From assembly GCF_014230305.1 (NCBI RefSeq), contig NZ_JACLAU010000003.1, forward strand, positions 1-64,000: a stretch of 64,000 nt of DNA, in the 5' to 3' direction. A program made the translations under genes and the position numbers. Shown in pieces: positions 16,874 to 27,675 of the stretch. The notes under the pieces are model-generated. The model made no database searches. It had not been told where the DNA came from and was given only the letters and a program-made list of their open reading frames with translations. The DNA comes from Novosphingobium aerophilum. Its GTDB lineage: Bacteria > Pseudomonadota > Alphaproteobacteria > Sphingomonadales > Sphingomonadaceae. The stretch's first letter is position 1. The number at the start of each line of letters is the position of its first letter.

Positions 16874-19609
16874 GTGAGCGACGACACCGAAACCCTGGCC
16901 TCCCCCTTCCCCGCCGGCGAATTCACGCGCGTCGACATCGTCGACGAGATGAAGACGAGCTACCTCGATTACGCGATGAGCGTGATCGTCAGCCGCGCCC
17001 TGCCGGACGTGCGCGACGGGTTGAAGCCGGTGCATCGCCGCATCCTGTTCGCCAGCCAGGAAGGCGGTTTCGTCGCCGGGCGGCCCTATCGCAAGTCGGC
17101 CAAGATCGTCGGCGACACCATGGGTAACTATCACCCGCACGGCGACGCTTCGATCTACGACGCGCTGGCCCGCATGACGCAGCCCTGGTCGATGCGGGTG
17201 CCGCTGGTCGACGGTCAGGGCAACTTCGGCTCGATGGATCCGGATCCGCCGGCCTCGATGCGCTACACCGAAGCGCGGCTGGCGCGCGTCACCAATGTCC
17301 TGCTCGAGGATCTCGACAAGGACACGGTCGATTTCGTCGACAACTATGACGGCTCGCGGCAGGAACCTTCAGTCCTGCCGGCGCGGTTCCCCAACCTGCT
17401 GGTAAACGGTGCTGGCGGCATCGCCGTGGGCATGGCGACCAATATCCCGCCGCACAATCTGGGCGAGGTGATCGACGGCTGTCTGGCCTTCATCGAGAAC
17501 CCCGCGATCACGATCGACCAGCTGTTCGAGATCATCCCCGGGCCGGATTTCCCCACGGCCCCCCTGATCCTCGGCACGGCCGGTGCGCGCAGCGCCTACC
17601 ACACCGGGCGCGGCTCGATCATCATGCGCTGCAAGCACGAGATCGAGGAAGGCCGGGGCGATCGCCGCTCAATTGTGCTGACCTCGATCCCCTACCAGGT
17701 CGGCAAGTCCAACCTGGTCGAGAAGATCGCCGAGGCCGCCAAGGACAAGCGGATCGAGGGCATTTCCGACATCCGCGACGAATCCAACCGCGAAGGCGTG
17801 CGGGTGGTGGTCGATCTGAAGCGCGACGCCACGCCCGAGGTTGTGCTCAACCAGTTGTGGCGCAACACGCCCGCGCAATCGAACTTCCCCGCCAACATGC
17901 TGGCGATCCGTGGCGGCCGCCCGGAAGTCCTGTCGCTGCGCGACATCATCCAGAGCTTCATCACCTTCCGTGAAGAGGTCATCACCCGCCGCACCAAGTT
18001 CGAACTGAACAAGGCGCGCGACCGGGCGCATGTCTTGCTGGGCCTGGTGGTCGCGGTCACCAACCTGGACGAGGTGGTGCGGATCATCCGGGGGGCCCCA
18101 AATCCGGCGGCAGCCCGTGCGGCCCTGCTCGCGCGCGAGTGGCCCATTGGCGAGATCGCGCCCTACATCCGCCTGGTCGAGGCGATCGAGCCCAATGCCG
18201 AGCAGGAAGGCGGCACCTACCGCCTGTCCGAGATCCAGGTGAAGGCCATCCTCGACCTGCGCCTCCACCGCCTGACCGCGCTGGGCCGCGACGAGATCGG
18301 CGACGAGCTGAAGGAACTGGCCGCCGCGATCGAGGAATTCCTGTCGATCCTGGCTGACCGCAAGAAGCTCTACGCCGTGATGCGCGACGAGCTGGTGCTG
18401 GTCCGCGAACAGTTCGCCACCCCGCGCATGACCCAGATCGCGCCCGCCTGGGACGGGATCGAGGACGAGGACCTGATCGAGCGGGACGACATGGTCGTGA
18501 CCGTGACCATGGACGGCTACATCAAGCGCACCAGCCTCTCCACCTTCCGCGCCCAGAACCGCGGCGGCAAGGGCCGCGCCGGCATGGCGACCAAGGACGA
18601 GGATGCCGTGGCGACAATGTTCGTCACCAGCACGCACACCCCGGTCCTGTTCTTCTCCACCGCGGGCAAGGTCTATCGCCTGAAGGTGTGGAGGCTGCCC
18701 GAAGGCGGACCGGCCACGCGCGGCCGCCCGATCGTCAACCTGCTTCCCGCGCTCGACAAGGACGAGACCATCGCCGCCGTCCTCCCGTTGCCCGAGGACG
18801 AGGCCGAGTGGGGCAAGCTTCATGTGGTCTTCGCCACGGCGCGCGGCAACGTCCGCCGCAATGCGATGGACCTGTTCGCCAACATCCCCAGCAACGGCAA
18901 GTTCGCCATGCGCTTCGAGGAGGGCAGCGACGATCGTCTGATCGGCGTCGCCCTGCTCGAACCGACCGACGATGTGCTGCTGGCCAGCCGGCAGGGCAAA
19001 GCAATCCGCTTCGCCGGGGACGACGTGCGCGAATTCCAGAGCCGCACCTCCACCGGCGTCCGGGGCATGATGCTGAAGGACGGGGACGAGGTGATCTCGC
19101 TGTCGATCCTGCACCGCGTCGGCACCAGCAGCGAGGAGCGCGAGGAGTATCTGAAGTTCGCGCCGTGGAAGGGCGAGAAGGACGGCGAACCCTCGCTGTC
19201 GGCCGAACGCATGGCCGAACTGGCAGGGCGTGAGGAATTCATCCTCACCGTCTGCGCCAACGGCTATGGCAAGCTATCCTCGGCCTACGAATACCGCCGC
19301 ACCGGCCGTGGTGGCCAGGGCATCACCAATATCGACAACATCGCCCGCAATGGCCCGGTCGTGGCCAGCTTCCCTGCCAGTCAGGCGGACCAGTTGATGC
19401 TGGTGACCGACCAGGCCAAGCTGATCCGCCTGCCGCTCGACACGCTGCGCGTCATCGGCCGCGGCTCCGCCGGGGTGCGGCTGTTCAACGTCTCGGACGA
19501 CGAGCACGTGGTCAGCGCCGTACGGCTGGCCGAGAGCGAAGGCGAGGACAGTGGCGCCGACGATAGCGCGTCAACCGAGGCGGAGGCAGGACCGGACGGC
19601 GGGGAATGA
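16874..19609 (+). CDS. gyrA: DNA gyrase subunit A
   Basis: GyrA cuts and rejoins DNA in the A2B2 gyrase. The 911-residue product has the winged-helix/tower domain with catalytic Tyr131 (SMRYTEARL), followed by a C-terminal beta-pinwheel with a GyrA-box-like QNRGGKGRAG. In the quinolone-resistance region the motif is HPHGDASIYD. Ala92 stands where E. coli has Ser83, while the Asp87 equivalent (Asp96) is kept. The GTG at 16874 is chosen because homology starts there; the longer frame from 16712 has an unrelated extension. The last 50 residues are Asp/Glu/Ser-rich. The stop overlaps the next gene by 4 bp. Confidence 0.96.
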   Translation: MSDDTETLASPFPAGEFTRVDIVDEMKTSYLDYAMSVIVSRALPDVRDGLKPVHRRILFASQEGGFVAGRPYRKSAKIVGDTMGNYHPHGDASIYDALARMTQPWSMRVPLVDGQGNFGSMDPDPPASMRYTEARLARVTNVLLEDLDKDTVDFVDNYDGSRQEPSVLPARFPNLLVNGAGGIAVGMATNIPPHNLGEVIDGCLAFIENPAITIDQLFEIIPGPDFPTAPLILGTAGARSAYHTGRGSIIMRCKHEIEEGRGDRRSIVLTSIPYQVGKSNLVEKIAEAAKDKRIEGISDIRDESNREGVRVVVDLKRDATPEVVLNQLWRNTPAQSNFPANMLAIRGGRPEVLSLRDIIQSFITFREEVITRRTKFELNKARDRAHVLLGLVVAVTNLDEVVRIIRGAPNPAAARAALLAREWPIGEIAPYIRLVEAIEPNAEQEGGTYRLSEIQVKAILDLRLHRLTALGRDEIGDELKELAAAIEEFLSILADRKKLYAVMRDELVLVREQFATPRMTQIAPAWDGIEDEDLIERDDMVVTVTMDGYIKRTSLSTFRAQNRGGKGRAGMATKDEDAVATMFVTSTHTPVLFFSTAGKVYRLKVWRLPEGGPATRGRPIVNLLPALDKDETIAAVLPLPEDEAEWGKLHVVFATARGNVRRNAMDLFANIPSNGKFAMRFEEGSDDRLIGVALLEPTDDVLLASRQGKAIRFAGDDVREFQSRTSTGVRGMMLKDGDEVISLSILHRVGTSSEEREEYLKFAPWKGEKDGEPSLSAERMAELAGREEFILTVCANGYGKLSSAYEYRRTGRGGQGITNIDNIARNGPVVASFPASQADQLMLVTDQAKLIRLPLDTLRVIGRGSAGVRLFNVSDDEHVVSAVRLAESEGEDSGADDSASTEAEAGPDGGE

Positions 19610-19947
19610 CTGCCCCCACCGTCGCCTACAAGATCCTGACCGGCCCGCAGCACGAAGCCCTGCTGGCCGACCAAACCTTCGCCGGCGCGCCGATCGACCT
19701 GGCCGATGGGTACATCCACCTGTCCACGTCAGACCAGGTGGCCGAAACCCTGCGCAGGCATTTTGCCGGACAGGATGATCTGTGGATCGCGGCGGTGGAC
19801 CTGCGCGCCTTGGAGGAGTCCGTCCGGTGGGAGCCCTCCCGCGGCGGACAACTGTTCCCGCACGTCTACGCCGCGCTGCCGCTTTCCGCCGTCATCGCGC
19901 AAGCGCCGGTCACATGGCTGGATGACACGACAGTACACCTGCCCTGA
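19606..19947 (+). CDS. DUF952 family protein
   Basis: A 113-residue protein of the DUF952 family, recognisable from AYKILTGPQHEAL, GAPIDLADGYIHLSTSDQV and RGGQLFPHVYAALP. The family has an ADP-ribosyltransferase-like fold but no established reaction that I can state. There is no signal peptide, so it is probably cytoplasmic. Its ATG overlaps the gyrA stop (ATGA), so it should be translated after gyrA; whether the link is functional is unknown. Confidence 0.85.
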   Translation: MTAPTVAYKILTGPQHEALLADQTFAGAPIDLADGYIHLSTSDQVAETLRRHFAGQDDLWIAAVDLRALEESVRWEPSRGGQLFPHVYAALPLSAVIAQAPVTWLDDTTVHLP

Positions 19948-20008
19948 TCCGATTTGACAAACCGGCGGATGCAGCCAGAATCGCCCGGCTTGGCGGAAAG
20001 GGGCTGTG

Positions 20009-22084
20009 ATGCGGACGATCGAGACGGCATTGGCCGTGGGGCTAGCGCTGGGATTTTCGAACCCCGTCCAAGCCGCCGGACGAAATGATCTGCAGCCGCC
20101 GGTCGGCAACACCCTACGCTATGAGCCCGCACCGGACTGGGTCATCGCGGCTATGCCCGGGACGACGACGGCAACCCCGCCCGGGGCGCCATTCCGGGTG
20201 ATCTATTCGGACCAGCAGATCAGGGTGGGAAGCGACCGGATCGAACGGCACATGGCGTTCCGGGTCAGGCTGCTGAGCTCGCAGGCATTGAGTCTGGGCG
20301 CGCTGAGGCTTGAATGGAACCCGGGATCGCAGGACGTGAGCGTCAATCAGGTGCGGGTTTACCGCGAGGGTGAAGTCATTGATGTCCTGGCCAACAACCG
20401 GTTCGCCGTGATCCAGCGCGAACAGAACCTGGAAGCATCCATGCTAACCGGTGACTTGACCGCCGCGCTGCAGATTCCCGGACTTCAGGTCGGCGACGAG
20501 ATCGAATTCGCGACCACCATCCGGGAACGGGATGTGGCGTTCCGCAATCGGGCCTATGGGCTTCAGCCGATGGCCTTCGCCGAAGGGGTGGGTGCAAACC
20601 GTGTCCGATTGGTGTGGGACGGGACGCGGGTTCCGCACTATCGCTCGACCGAAGACATCCCGGCGGGCGAGGTGCGTGAACGCGAGGTGATCTGGCGCTT
20701 TGACGACCCGGGCAAGGTGCTGGCCATCGATGGCGCCCCGCCGCGGTTCAACGTCCGTCGCCTGATCGAGTTCAGCGACTTCCAGACCTGGCGCGAGGTG
20801 TCGGCAGAGGTTTTCCAGCTGTTCGCCAAGGCTGCGGACGGCCCGCTTGGGCCGAAGATCGAAGCGGAGATCACCCGCATCATGGCGGCCAGTGACGACC
20901 CGCTGGCGCGCGCATCGCTGGCCCTGCGCTTCGTCCAAGAGCAGATCCGGTATGTCTATGTCGGGCTTAACGGCGCGAACTACCGCCCCACCGATGTTGG
21001 TGTGACCTGGCAGAACCGCTTCGGCGATTGCAAGGCCAAGTCGGTCATGCTGCTGGCCATGCTGACCCGGATGGGCATCGCCGGCGAAATCGTCCTGGTC
21101 CAGTCCCAGGGCGGAGATGTGATCCCCTCCCGCTTGCCCAGCCCTGCGCTGTTCGATCATGCCATCGTCAGGGCGAGCATCGCAGACCGATCCTACTACC
21201 TTGACGCCACTCTGGACGGAGACCGGATCCTGCCGCTGCAGGAACCCACCCCCTATCGGGCGATCCTGCCGCTGCGCGCCAGCGGGGCCGAGCTGGAGCA
21301 ACCGCCGTTCCGTCCATCGACCCGACCGGGCCTGATCGGCACGGTCGACGTGGACTGGCGGGCCGGGCTGGATCAGCCGGCGAAAGTGACGGCGCAGCGG
21401 ATCGCCATGGGGCAGAATGGCGCCGTCTTCCATGCCCAGCTTGCCGGCTTGTCGCCCGATCAGGCCGAACGGGCCCTAAGGGCCTACTGGGCGAACGAGG
21501 ACGGCTGGATCGATGCCCAAGCGGTGTCCTGGCGCTATGACGAAGCCCGCAGTGCCACCATCATGTCCATAACCGGGACGACCAAGCCGGATTGGGAGGG
21601 AGACGACAAGACCGGTCACTCGCAGACCACACCCTATGCCGGCAGCTATCCTCCGCCCCTGCGTAAGCGCCCGGATAACCAGATGCAGAGCGCACCATGG
21701 ATCAACAGTTATCCCAACTACCGCTGCTTTGTGGCGAACATCCGGGTGCCCCGGCCGAGCAACCCGAAGCTGACCTGGGACTTCACGGCGGATCCCTATG
21801 ATGTCCAGATCGGCCGCGTGCATTATGCCAGGCGGTCCGAACTGCGCGACAACATCCTGCGCACGGTCAAGGTGTCCCGCACCTTCCAGGCCGAGTTGAC
21901 TGCCGCCGAGGCGACAAAGGCCAACGCGGCCATCCCCGACTTCAACAATCTCACGGGACAACTCTTCGAGGTCCGGGCCGCGCGCCAAGGCAAGACGGCG
22001 GCGACCACCGCCAAGGCCACGATCCCGTTGATCGAGGAGGTCGACTGGACTGCGGACAGCACAGCATGCAGCCTGAGCGAGTGA
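20009..22084 (+). CDS. DUF3857 / transglutaminase-like exported protein
   Basis: A 691-residue protein with a Sec signal (ALAVGLALGFSNPVQAAG). A DUF3857 domain is at about 60-230 and a transglutaminase-like domain at about 290-410. The Cys-His-Asp triad is suggested by RFGDCKAKS, LFDHAIVRA and YLDATLDGD, so peptidase or transglutaminase activity in the periplasm is possible. The substrate is unknown. The ATG at 20009 follows GAAAGGGG with good spacing. The gene stands alone between the DUF952 gene and trmFO. Confidence 0.88.
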   Translation: MRTIETALAVGLALGFSNPVQAAGRNDLQPPVGNTLRYEPAPDWVIAAMPGTTTATPPGAPFRVIYSDQQIRVGSDRIERHMAFRVRLLSSQALSLGALRLEWNPGSQDVSVNQVRVYREGEVIDVLANNRFAVIQREQNLEASMLTGDLTAALQIPGLQVGDEIEFATTIRERDVAFRNRAYGLQPMAFAEGVGANRVRLVWDGTRVPHYRSTEDIPAGEVREREVIWRFDDPGKVLAIDGAPPRFNVRRLIEFSDFQTWREVSAEVFQLFAKAADGPLGPKIEAEITRIMAASDDPLARASLALRFVQEQIRYVYVGLNGANYRPTDVGVTWQNRFGDCKAKSVMLLAMLTRMGIAGEIVLVQSQGGDVIPSRLPSPALFDHAIVRASIADRSYYLDATLDGDRILPLQEPTPYRAILPLRASGAELEQPPFRPSTRPGLIGTVDVDWRAGLDQPAKVTAQRIAMGQNGAVFHAQLAGLSPDQAERALRAYWANEDGWIDAQAVSWRYDEARSATIMSITGTTKPDWEGDDKTGHSQTTPYAGSYPPPLRKRPDNQMQSAPWINSYPNYRCFVANIRVPRPSNPKLTWDFTADPYDVQIGRVHYARRSELRDNILRTVKVSRTFQAELTAAEATKANAAIPDFNNLTGQLFEVRAARQGKTAATTAKATIPLIEEVDWTADSTACSLSE

Positions 22085-22143
22085 GGCCAGGGTCACCTGC
22101 GATTGGGTTGGCAAGGGTCCGGTTGACACGCTAACGCGCCGCC

Positions 22144-23529
22144 ATGACCCACGACATCCATATCATCGGCGGCGGTCTCGCCGGCACCGAGGCGGCCTGG
22201 CAGCTCGCGCGGCGCGGGTGGCGGGTGCGCCTGTCGGAGATGCGCGGCGCCGCCCCCGACAAGGGCGGGGAGCGCTCCCCCGCGCACCAGACCGATGGGC
22301 TGGCCGAGCTGGTCTGCTCGAACTCGTTGCGCTCGGACGATCACGAAAAGAACGCGGTTGGCCTGCTCCATCACGAGATGCGCCAGTGCGGTTCGCTGAT
22401 CATGGCGGCTGCGGAAAAGGCCCGCGTGCCGGCCGGATCGGCGCTGGCGGTCGATCGCGAGGTGTTCTCGGCCGAGATCGAGGCGGCGCTGACGGCGCAG
22501 CCCGGCCTGACCCTGGCGCGCGAGCGGGTTGACCGCCTGCCGGCCGCCGGGCTGACCATCGTCGCCACCGGACCGCTCACCGCCGAGGCCCTGGCCCAGT
22601 CGATCGGCGCGGCCACCGGTGCCGAGAGCCTGGCCTTCTTCGATGCCATCGCCCCGATCGTCTATCGCGATTCGATCGACATGGACGTGGCCTGGATGGC
22701 CTCGCGCTGGGACAAGGGGGCCGAGGCCTCGCTGGCGCTGGGCGGTGACGGGCGCGACTACATCAACTGCCCGATGACCAAGGACCAGTATCTGGCCTTC
22801 CGCGAGGAAATCCTGGCGGGCGAAAAGGGCGAGTTCAAGGAATGGGAGGCGAACACCCCCTATTTCGACGGCTGCATGCCGATCGAGGTCATGGCGGAAC
22901 GCGGCGTGGAAACGCTGCGGTTCGGGCCGATGAAGCCGGTCGGGCTGGACAATCCGCACTGGGCCACGCCCGAACATCCGAAGGGCCGCTGGCCTTATGC
23001 CGTGGTCCAACTGCGTCAGGACAACACGCTCGGCACGCTGTGGAACATGGTCGGCTTCCAGACCAAGCTGAAGTACGGTGAACAGCAGCGCATTTTCCGC
23101 ACCATCCCGGGCCTGGAGCAAGCCGAATTCGCCCGGTTCGGCGGGCTGCATCGCAACACCTTCCTCAATTCCCCCACCCTGCTCGACCGCCAGCTCCGCC
23201 TGAAAAGCGCGCCCCACGTTCGCTTTGCCGGGCAGATCACGGGCTGCGAGGGCTATGTGGAAAGCGCCGCGGTCGGGCTGCTGGCCGGCTTGATGGCCGC
23301 GCACGAGCTGGGCGGCAAGGACTGGCACTCACCCCCGCCGACCACCGCGCTGGGGGCTCTGCTCGCCCATATCACCGGCGATGCCGACGCGGCCAGCTAC
23401 CAGCCGATGAACATCAACTTCGGCCTGTTTCCGCCCCCGCCGGACGAGGTGAAGAAGAAACAGCGCAAGGAAGCCTACACGCTGCGCGCCAAGGCCGATC
23501 TAGCCGGCTGGCTCCCCGTTCTGGTCTGA
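22144..23529 (+). CDS. trmFO: Methylenetetrahydrofolate-tRNA-(uracil-5-)-methyltransferase TrmFO
   Basis: TrmFO makes 5-methyluridine at tRNA position 54 using methylene-THF and FADH2. The 461-residue protein begins with the FAD-binding [16 protein letters not shown]. It carries the family motif CSNSLRSDD and the Cys-containing [16 protein letters not shown], both consistent with active TrmFO. Near the C terminus it has [20 protein letters not shown]. Its 3' end overlaps the convergent EF-hand gene by 30 bp. Confidence 0.95.
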   Translation: MTHDIHIIGGGLAGTEAAWQLARRGWRVRLSEMRGAAPDKGGERSPAHQTDGLAELVCSNSLRSDDHEKNAVGLLHHEMRQCGSLIMAAAEKARVPAGSALAVDREVFSAEIEAALTAQPGLTLARERVDRLPAAGLTIVATGPLTAEALAQSIGAATGAESLAFFDAIAPIVYRDSIDMDVAWMASRWDKGAEASLALGGDGRDYINCPMTKDQYLAFREEILAGEKGEFKEWEANTPYFDGCMPIEVMAERGVETLRFGPMKPVGLDNPHWATPEHPKGRWPYAVVQLRQDNTLGTLWNMVGFQTKLKYGEQQRIFRTIPGLEQAEFARFGGLHRNTFLNSPTLLDRQLRLKSAPHVRFAGQITGCEGYVESAAVGLLAGLMAAHELGGKDWHSPPPTTALGALLAHITGDADAASYQPMNINFGLFPPPPDEVKKKQRKEAYTLRAKADLAGWLPVLV

Positions 23530-24045
23530 CAGGAATTCGGGATCGTCCAACGGGCCTTCCGGGCCGGCTCGCTTGGCACGGGACTTTGCGCGGCAATCGC
23601 ATGGAGGCCTGGCGACCGGCTTGGGCTTGGTGGTCGCGAACTCGATCCGGTCGAGCAGGCGGTCGCCATTGCGATCCGCCGTGCGAAAACGGGTGGCGGT
23701 GACCACGGCCCACTCCTCGAAGGTCAGCAGGTTGTTGCCGTCCGCGTCGAGCTTGCGGAACAGGGCGGCGCGCGGGACGAGCATTTCCACCCGGCTGATC
23801 CGTCCATCGCGATCGCGGTCGAGCCGGTCGAACCGGCGTTGCTCGCGGGTCTGCTCGGTCGCTTCGGGCAGGTCCGGTCCGCGCAGGGCGCTCCCGTCGG
23901 CCGAGGGCAAAGCCATGGGGTCAACCGATGCTGCGGGAGCGGGTGGCAGCGGGCCCGGTGCGATGACCGCCCGTCCCTGCCACCAGAACAGCCCCGCCGC
24001 CGCAAGCAGCAGGGTGGCGAAGGCGCCGAGCAGAGTGCGATTCAT
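23500..24045 (-). CDS. EF-hand domain protein, membrane-anchored or exported
   Basis: A 181-residue protein with an N-terminal hydrophobic segment ([18 protein letters not shown]) that anchors or exports it. Three EF-hand-like calcium loops follow: [24 protein letters not shown] and [12 protein letters not shown]. They place Asp, Asn and Glu at liganding positions. The C-terminal 40 residues are Lys/Arg/Pro-rich with CDC. A calcium-responsive role in the periplasm is likely but the partner is unknown. It starts 32 bp after the squalene/phytoene-synthase-like gene and overlaps trmFO at the 3' end. Confidence 0.85.
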   Translation of the reverse strand: MNRTLLGAFATLLLAAAGLFWWQGRAVIAPGPLPPAPAASVDPMALPSADGSALRGPDLPEATEQTREQRRFDRLDRDRDGRISRVEMLVPRAALFRKLDADGNNLLTFEEWAVVTATRFRTADRNGDRLLDRIEFATTKPKPVARPPCDCRAKSRAKRAGPEGPLDDPEFLSDQNGEPAG

Positions 24046-24077
24046 CACTGGCTCCGGCGACCCGGACCAAGTGTAAC

Positions 24078-24605
24078 CTATCGCGAAAACATTCCAAGCC
24101 GGATCGCCGTCAGCAGGGCGCCCGGGCCATCGAGCGGATCGACGCCCCCCCGCTGCACCGCGCGCAGGTTGAGCCCGGCCAGCACCGCCAGTGGGCGCAA
24201 CGGCCGTTCGATCCGGACACGCGCATTCGAGCCAATCAGGGCCTGGGCGGCAGAGCATTCGGCCCCATCGCTCAGGTGGAGCGTCAGGTCGGCCAGAGCC
24301 CAACGCCGGGCCAGCGTCTGCGGCGCTTCGGCCGCCACCTCCAACCTGCGGGCCAGAGCCCCGATGGCGGCGGCGCGACCATCGGCGAAAGCCAGCAGGC
24401 TGGCGCTGGCAAGCGGGGGTTCGCCCAGCAGGGCCTCCCAACCATCGACCAGCGCCACCAGGTCCCTCGCCGTGTCGCCCCAGCTCCGCAAGCGCGCCAG
24501 CAAGGGCTCTCCCTGGGGCCACAGCGAGGGCTCCTCGCCCAGACGGTCGCGCCACCAGGCCAGGCGGATCTGCGCCAGCATCGGCTCGCGCGCGCTGCGC
24601 ACCAC
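24078..24605 (-). CDS. Squalene/phytoene synthase family protein (start uncertain)
   Basis: This is the divergent branch of the squalene/phytoene synthase fold that includes the mitochondrial complex I factor NDUFAF6. The signature is REPMLAQIRLAWWRDRLGE, followed by ASLLAFADGRAAAIGALARRL. The classical DxxxD prenyl-diphosphate motifs are not evident, so catalysis is doubtful. The given start is a GTG yielding 175 residues. Family-like sequence (PLARLALAYAPARARADWL) continues upstream in frame to about 24700 without an ATG, GTG or TTG; a CTG at 24701 could be the real start. It follows pdhB and precedes the EF-hand gene. Confidence 0.78.
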   Translation of the reverse strand: MVRSAREPMLAQIRLAWWRDRLGEEPSLWPQGEPLLARLRSWGDTARDLVALVDGWEALLGEPPLASASLLAFADGRAAAIGALARRLEVAAEAPQTLARRWALADLTLHLSDGAECSAAQALIGSNARVRIERPLRPLAVLAGLNLRAVQRGGVDPLDGPGALLTAIRLGMFSR

Positions 24606-24723
24606 AGCCGCCAGGCGGGTGTCGAGCAGGAGGACGGTCAGCCAGTCGGCCCGCGCCCGCGCCGGGGCATAGGCCAGGGCGAGACGGGCCAGCGGCGCCA
24701 GCCCGTCCGCGCCGTCATCCCGG

Positions 24724-26081
<1,358 letters not shown>

Positions 26082-26082
<1 letters not shown>

Positions 26083-27173
26083 CAGTAACGCTCCACCAGC
26101 ACGTCGGTATGGAGTTCGGACAGGTCGGGCTCGGGCGAGTTCTCGGCAAAGTCCGCCGCCTCGGCCACCTGCTGGCGGATCCGCTTGTCGATCTCCTTGA
26201 GCTTGTCCTCGGAGGTGCCGCGGGCGATCAGCTCGGCCTTGGCGGCCTCGATCGGGTCGTGCTTGTCGCGCATCTCCTGGACCTCCTCGCGCGTCCGGTA
26301 CTTGGCCGGGTCCGACATCGAGTGACCACGATAACGGTACGTATGCAGCTCCATCAGCACCGGCCCGTTGCCATTGCGCACATAATCGAGCGCGACCTCG
26401 GCCGCGGCGCGGACCTCGAGCACGTCCATGCCGTTGACGTCGAGCCCGGGGATCCGGAACGCGGTGCCGCGGCGGTAGAAATGGGTCTCGGCCGAACCAC
26501 GCTGGACCGCGGTGCCCATGGCATAGCCGTTGTTCTCGACCACGAAGACAATCGGCAGTTGCCACAGGGCGGCCATGTTGAAGGTTTCGTAGACCTGGCC
26601 CTGGTTGGCCGCGCCGTCCCCGAAGTAGGCCATGCAGACGCCGCCGTCCTCACGGTACTTGTGCGCAAAGGCCAGGCCCGCGCCGAGCGGCACCTGGGCC
26701 CCGACGATGCCATGGCCGCCGTAGAACTTGTGCTCGGTGCTGAACATGTGCATCGAGCCGCCCTTGCCGCGACTGATGCCGGCCTCGCGACCGGTCAGCT
26801 CGGCCATGATCACCTTGGGGTCGATGCCATAGGCCAGCATGTGCCCGTGATCGCGATAGCCGGTGATCACGCTGTCGTGGCCTTCCTTGAGCGCCGACTG
26901 CAGCCCCACCGCAACGGCCTCCTGGCCGATGTAGAGATGGCAGAACCCGCCGATCAGGCCCAGGCCATAGAGCTGGCCGGCGCGCTCCTCGAAGCGGCGG
27001 ATCAGCAGCATCTGCTCATAGAAGGTCAGCAGCTCCGCATCGCTCGCGGCATACTTCTTGTTCGCATCGAAGGCCTGCTGCAGCGCCCGCAGGGCGGGCA
27101 CCTCATCACCTTCCGCGCCCGCAACCGCCTTGGCGGCGGGGCTGTTCTTGCTGGCCGGCTTTGCCAAGTTCAT
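26082..27173 (-). CDS. pdhA: Pyruvate dehydrogenase E1 alpha subunit
   Basis: The 363-residue alpha subunit binds thiamine diphosphate and decarboxylates pyruvate together with PdhB. The ThDP/Mg motif is [15 protein letters not shown] through VVENN. The regulatory-loop region reads [19 protein letters not shown], and the C terminus is typical of E1-alpha. The first 30 residues are Ala/Lys-rich and poorly conserved. It is the first gene of pdhA-pdhB; the E2 gene is not in the window. Confidence 0.95.
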
Positions 27174-27294
27174 CTCTCCTGACGGAACGTTCGGAGCCGG
27201 CTATAGGGCAGCACGGCCTCCGAAGGAAACGGGTCCATACGTATTTTATTATTGCGTCGCGCAATTTCCAATCCGCTAACGCGGACGACAAACC

Positions 27295-27609
27295 TTAGGG
27301 CTTGAGCAACATCACCATCTCGTCCGGGTGAACGACGTTGAGGTTGCTGCGCAGCAGCTCTCCGGCAAGATCGGGATCGGCATGACGCGGATCGAGCAGG
27401 GCAACCCGGTTGCGCAATTCGTCACGCTGGGCCGTGAGCCGGACGACCTCCTTCTGCCGCTGCTCCAGCAGGCGCAGGTTCTCGCTCCACGCCAGCAGAC
27501 CGCTTGGCCCGGCCAGCACCCATCCGCCCAGCGCCAGCAGGCAAGCCAGGGCAAACAGCTGACCAGCCCCTTCTCGCGCCATTCGCGGTTCGGATCGAGA
27601 ACGTTTCAT
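27295..27609 (-). CDS. ftsB: Septum formation initiator FtsB/DivIC-like protein
   Basis: A 104-residue bitopic membrane protein of the cell-division complex that bridges FtsL and FtsQ. One transmembrane helix (LFALACLLALGGWVLAGP) is followed by a coiled coil (ENLRLLEQRQKEVVRLTAQR) and the short C-terminal domain with LDPRHADPDLAGELLR. The ATG at 27609 is chosen; ATG 27582 is an alternative. The frame extends to 27672 but would run through the promoter-like region. It lies upstream of pdhA in the same direction, a common alphaproteobacterial order. Confidence 0.88.
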   Translation of the reverse strand: MKRSRSEPRMAREGAGQLFALACLLALGGWVLAGPSGLLAWSENLRLLEQRQKEVVRLTAQRDELRNRVALLDPRHADPDLAGELLRSNLNVVHPDEMVMLLKP

Positions 27610-27653
27610 GCGAAGCCACAGAATCACAGTTGAGTCTGCGACACAAGCGCTTT

Positions 27654-27672
27654 TTGTAACCAAATTGCACAA
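27654..27672 (-). promoter_or_regulatory. 19-nt motif upstream of ftsB, copy 1 of 2
   Basis: TTGTAACCAAATTGCACAA (plus-strand reading) lies 45 nt before the ftsB start, in the short gap after the efflux outer-membrane gene. It matches 16 of 19 positions with a motif at 33673-33691 upstream of the efflux operon, in the same orientation. TTGT and ACAA are symmetric ends. It may be a regulator site or a shared promoter element. Confidence 0.45.
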
Positions 27673-27675
27673 GAG

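Noticed and set aside
17669..19114. A 481-codon minus-strand frame opposite gyrA
   Set aside because: Antisense shadow of a universally conserved gene; no motif.
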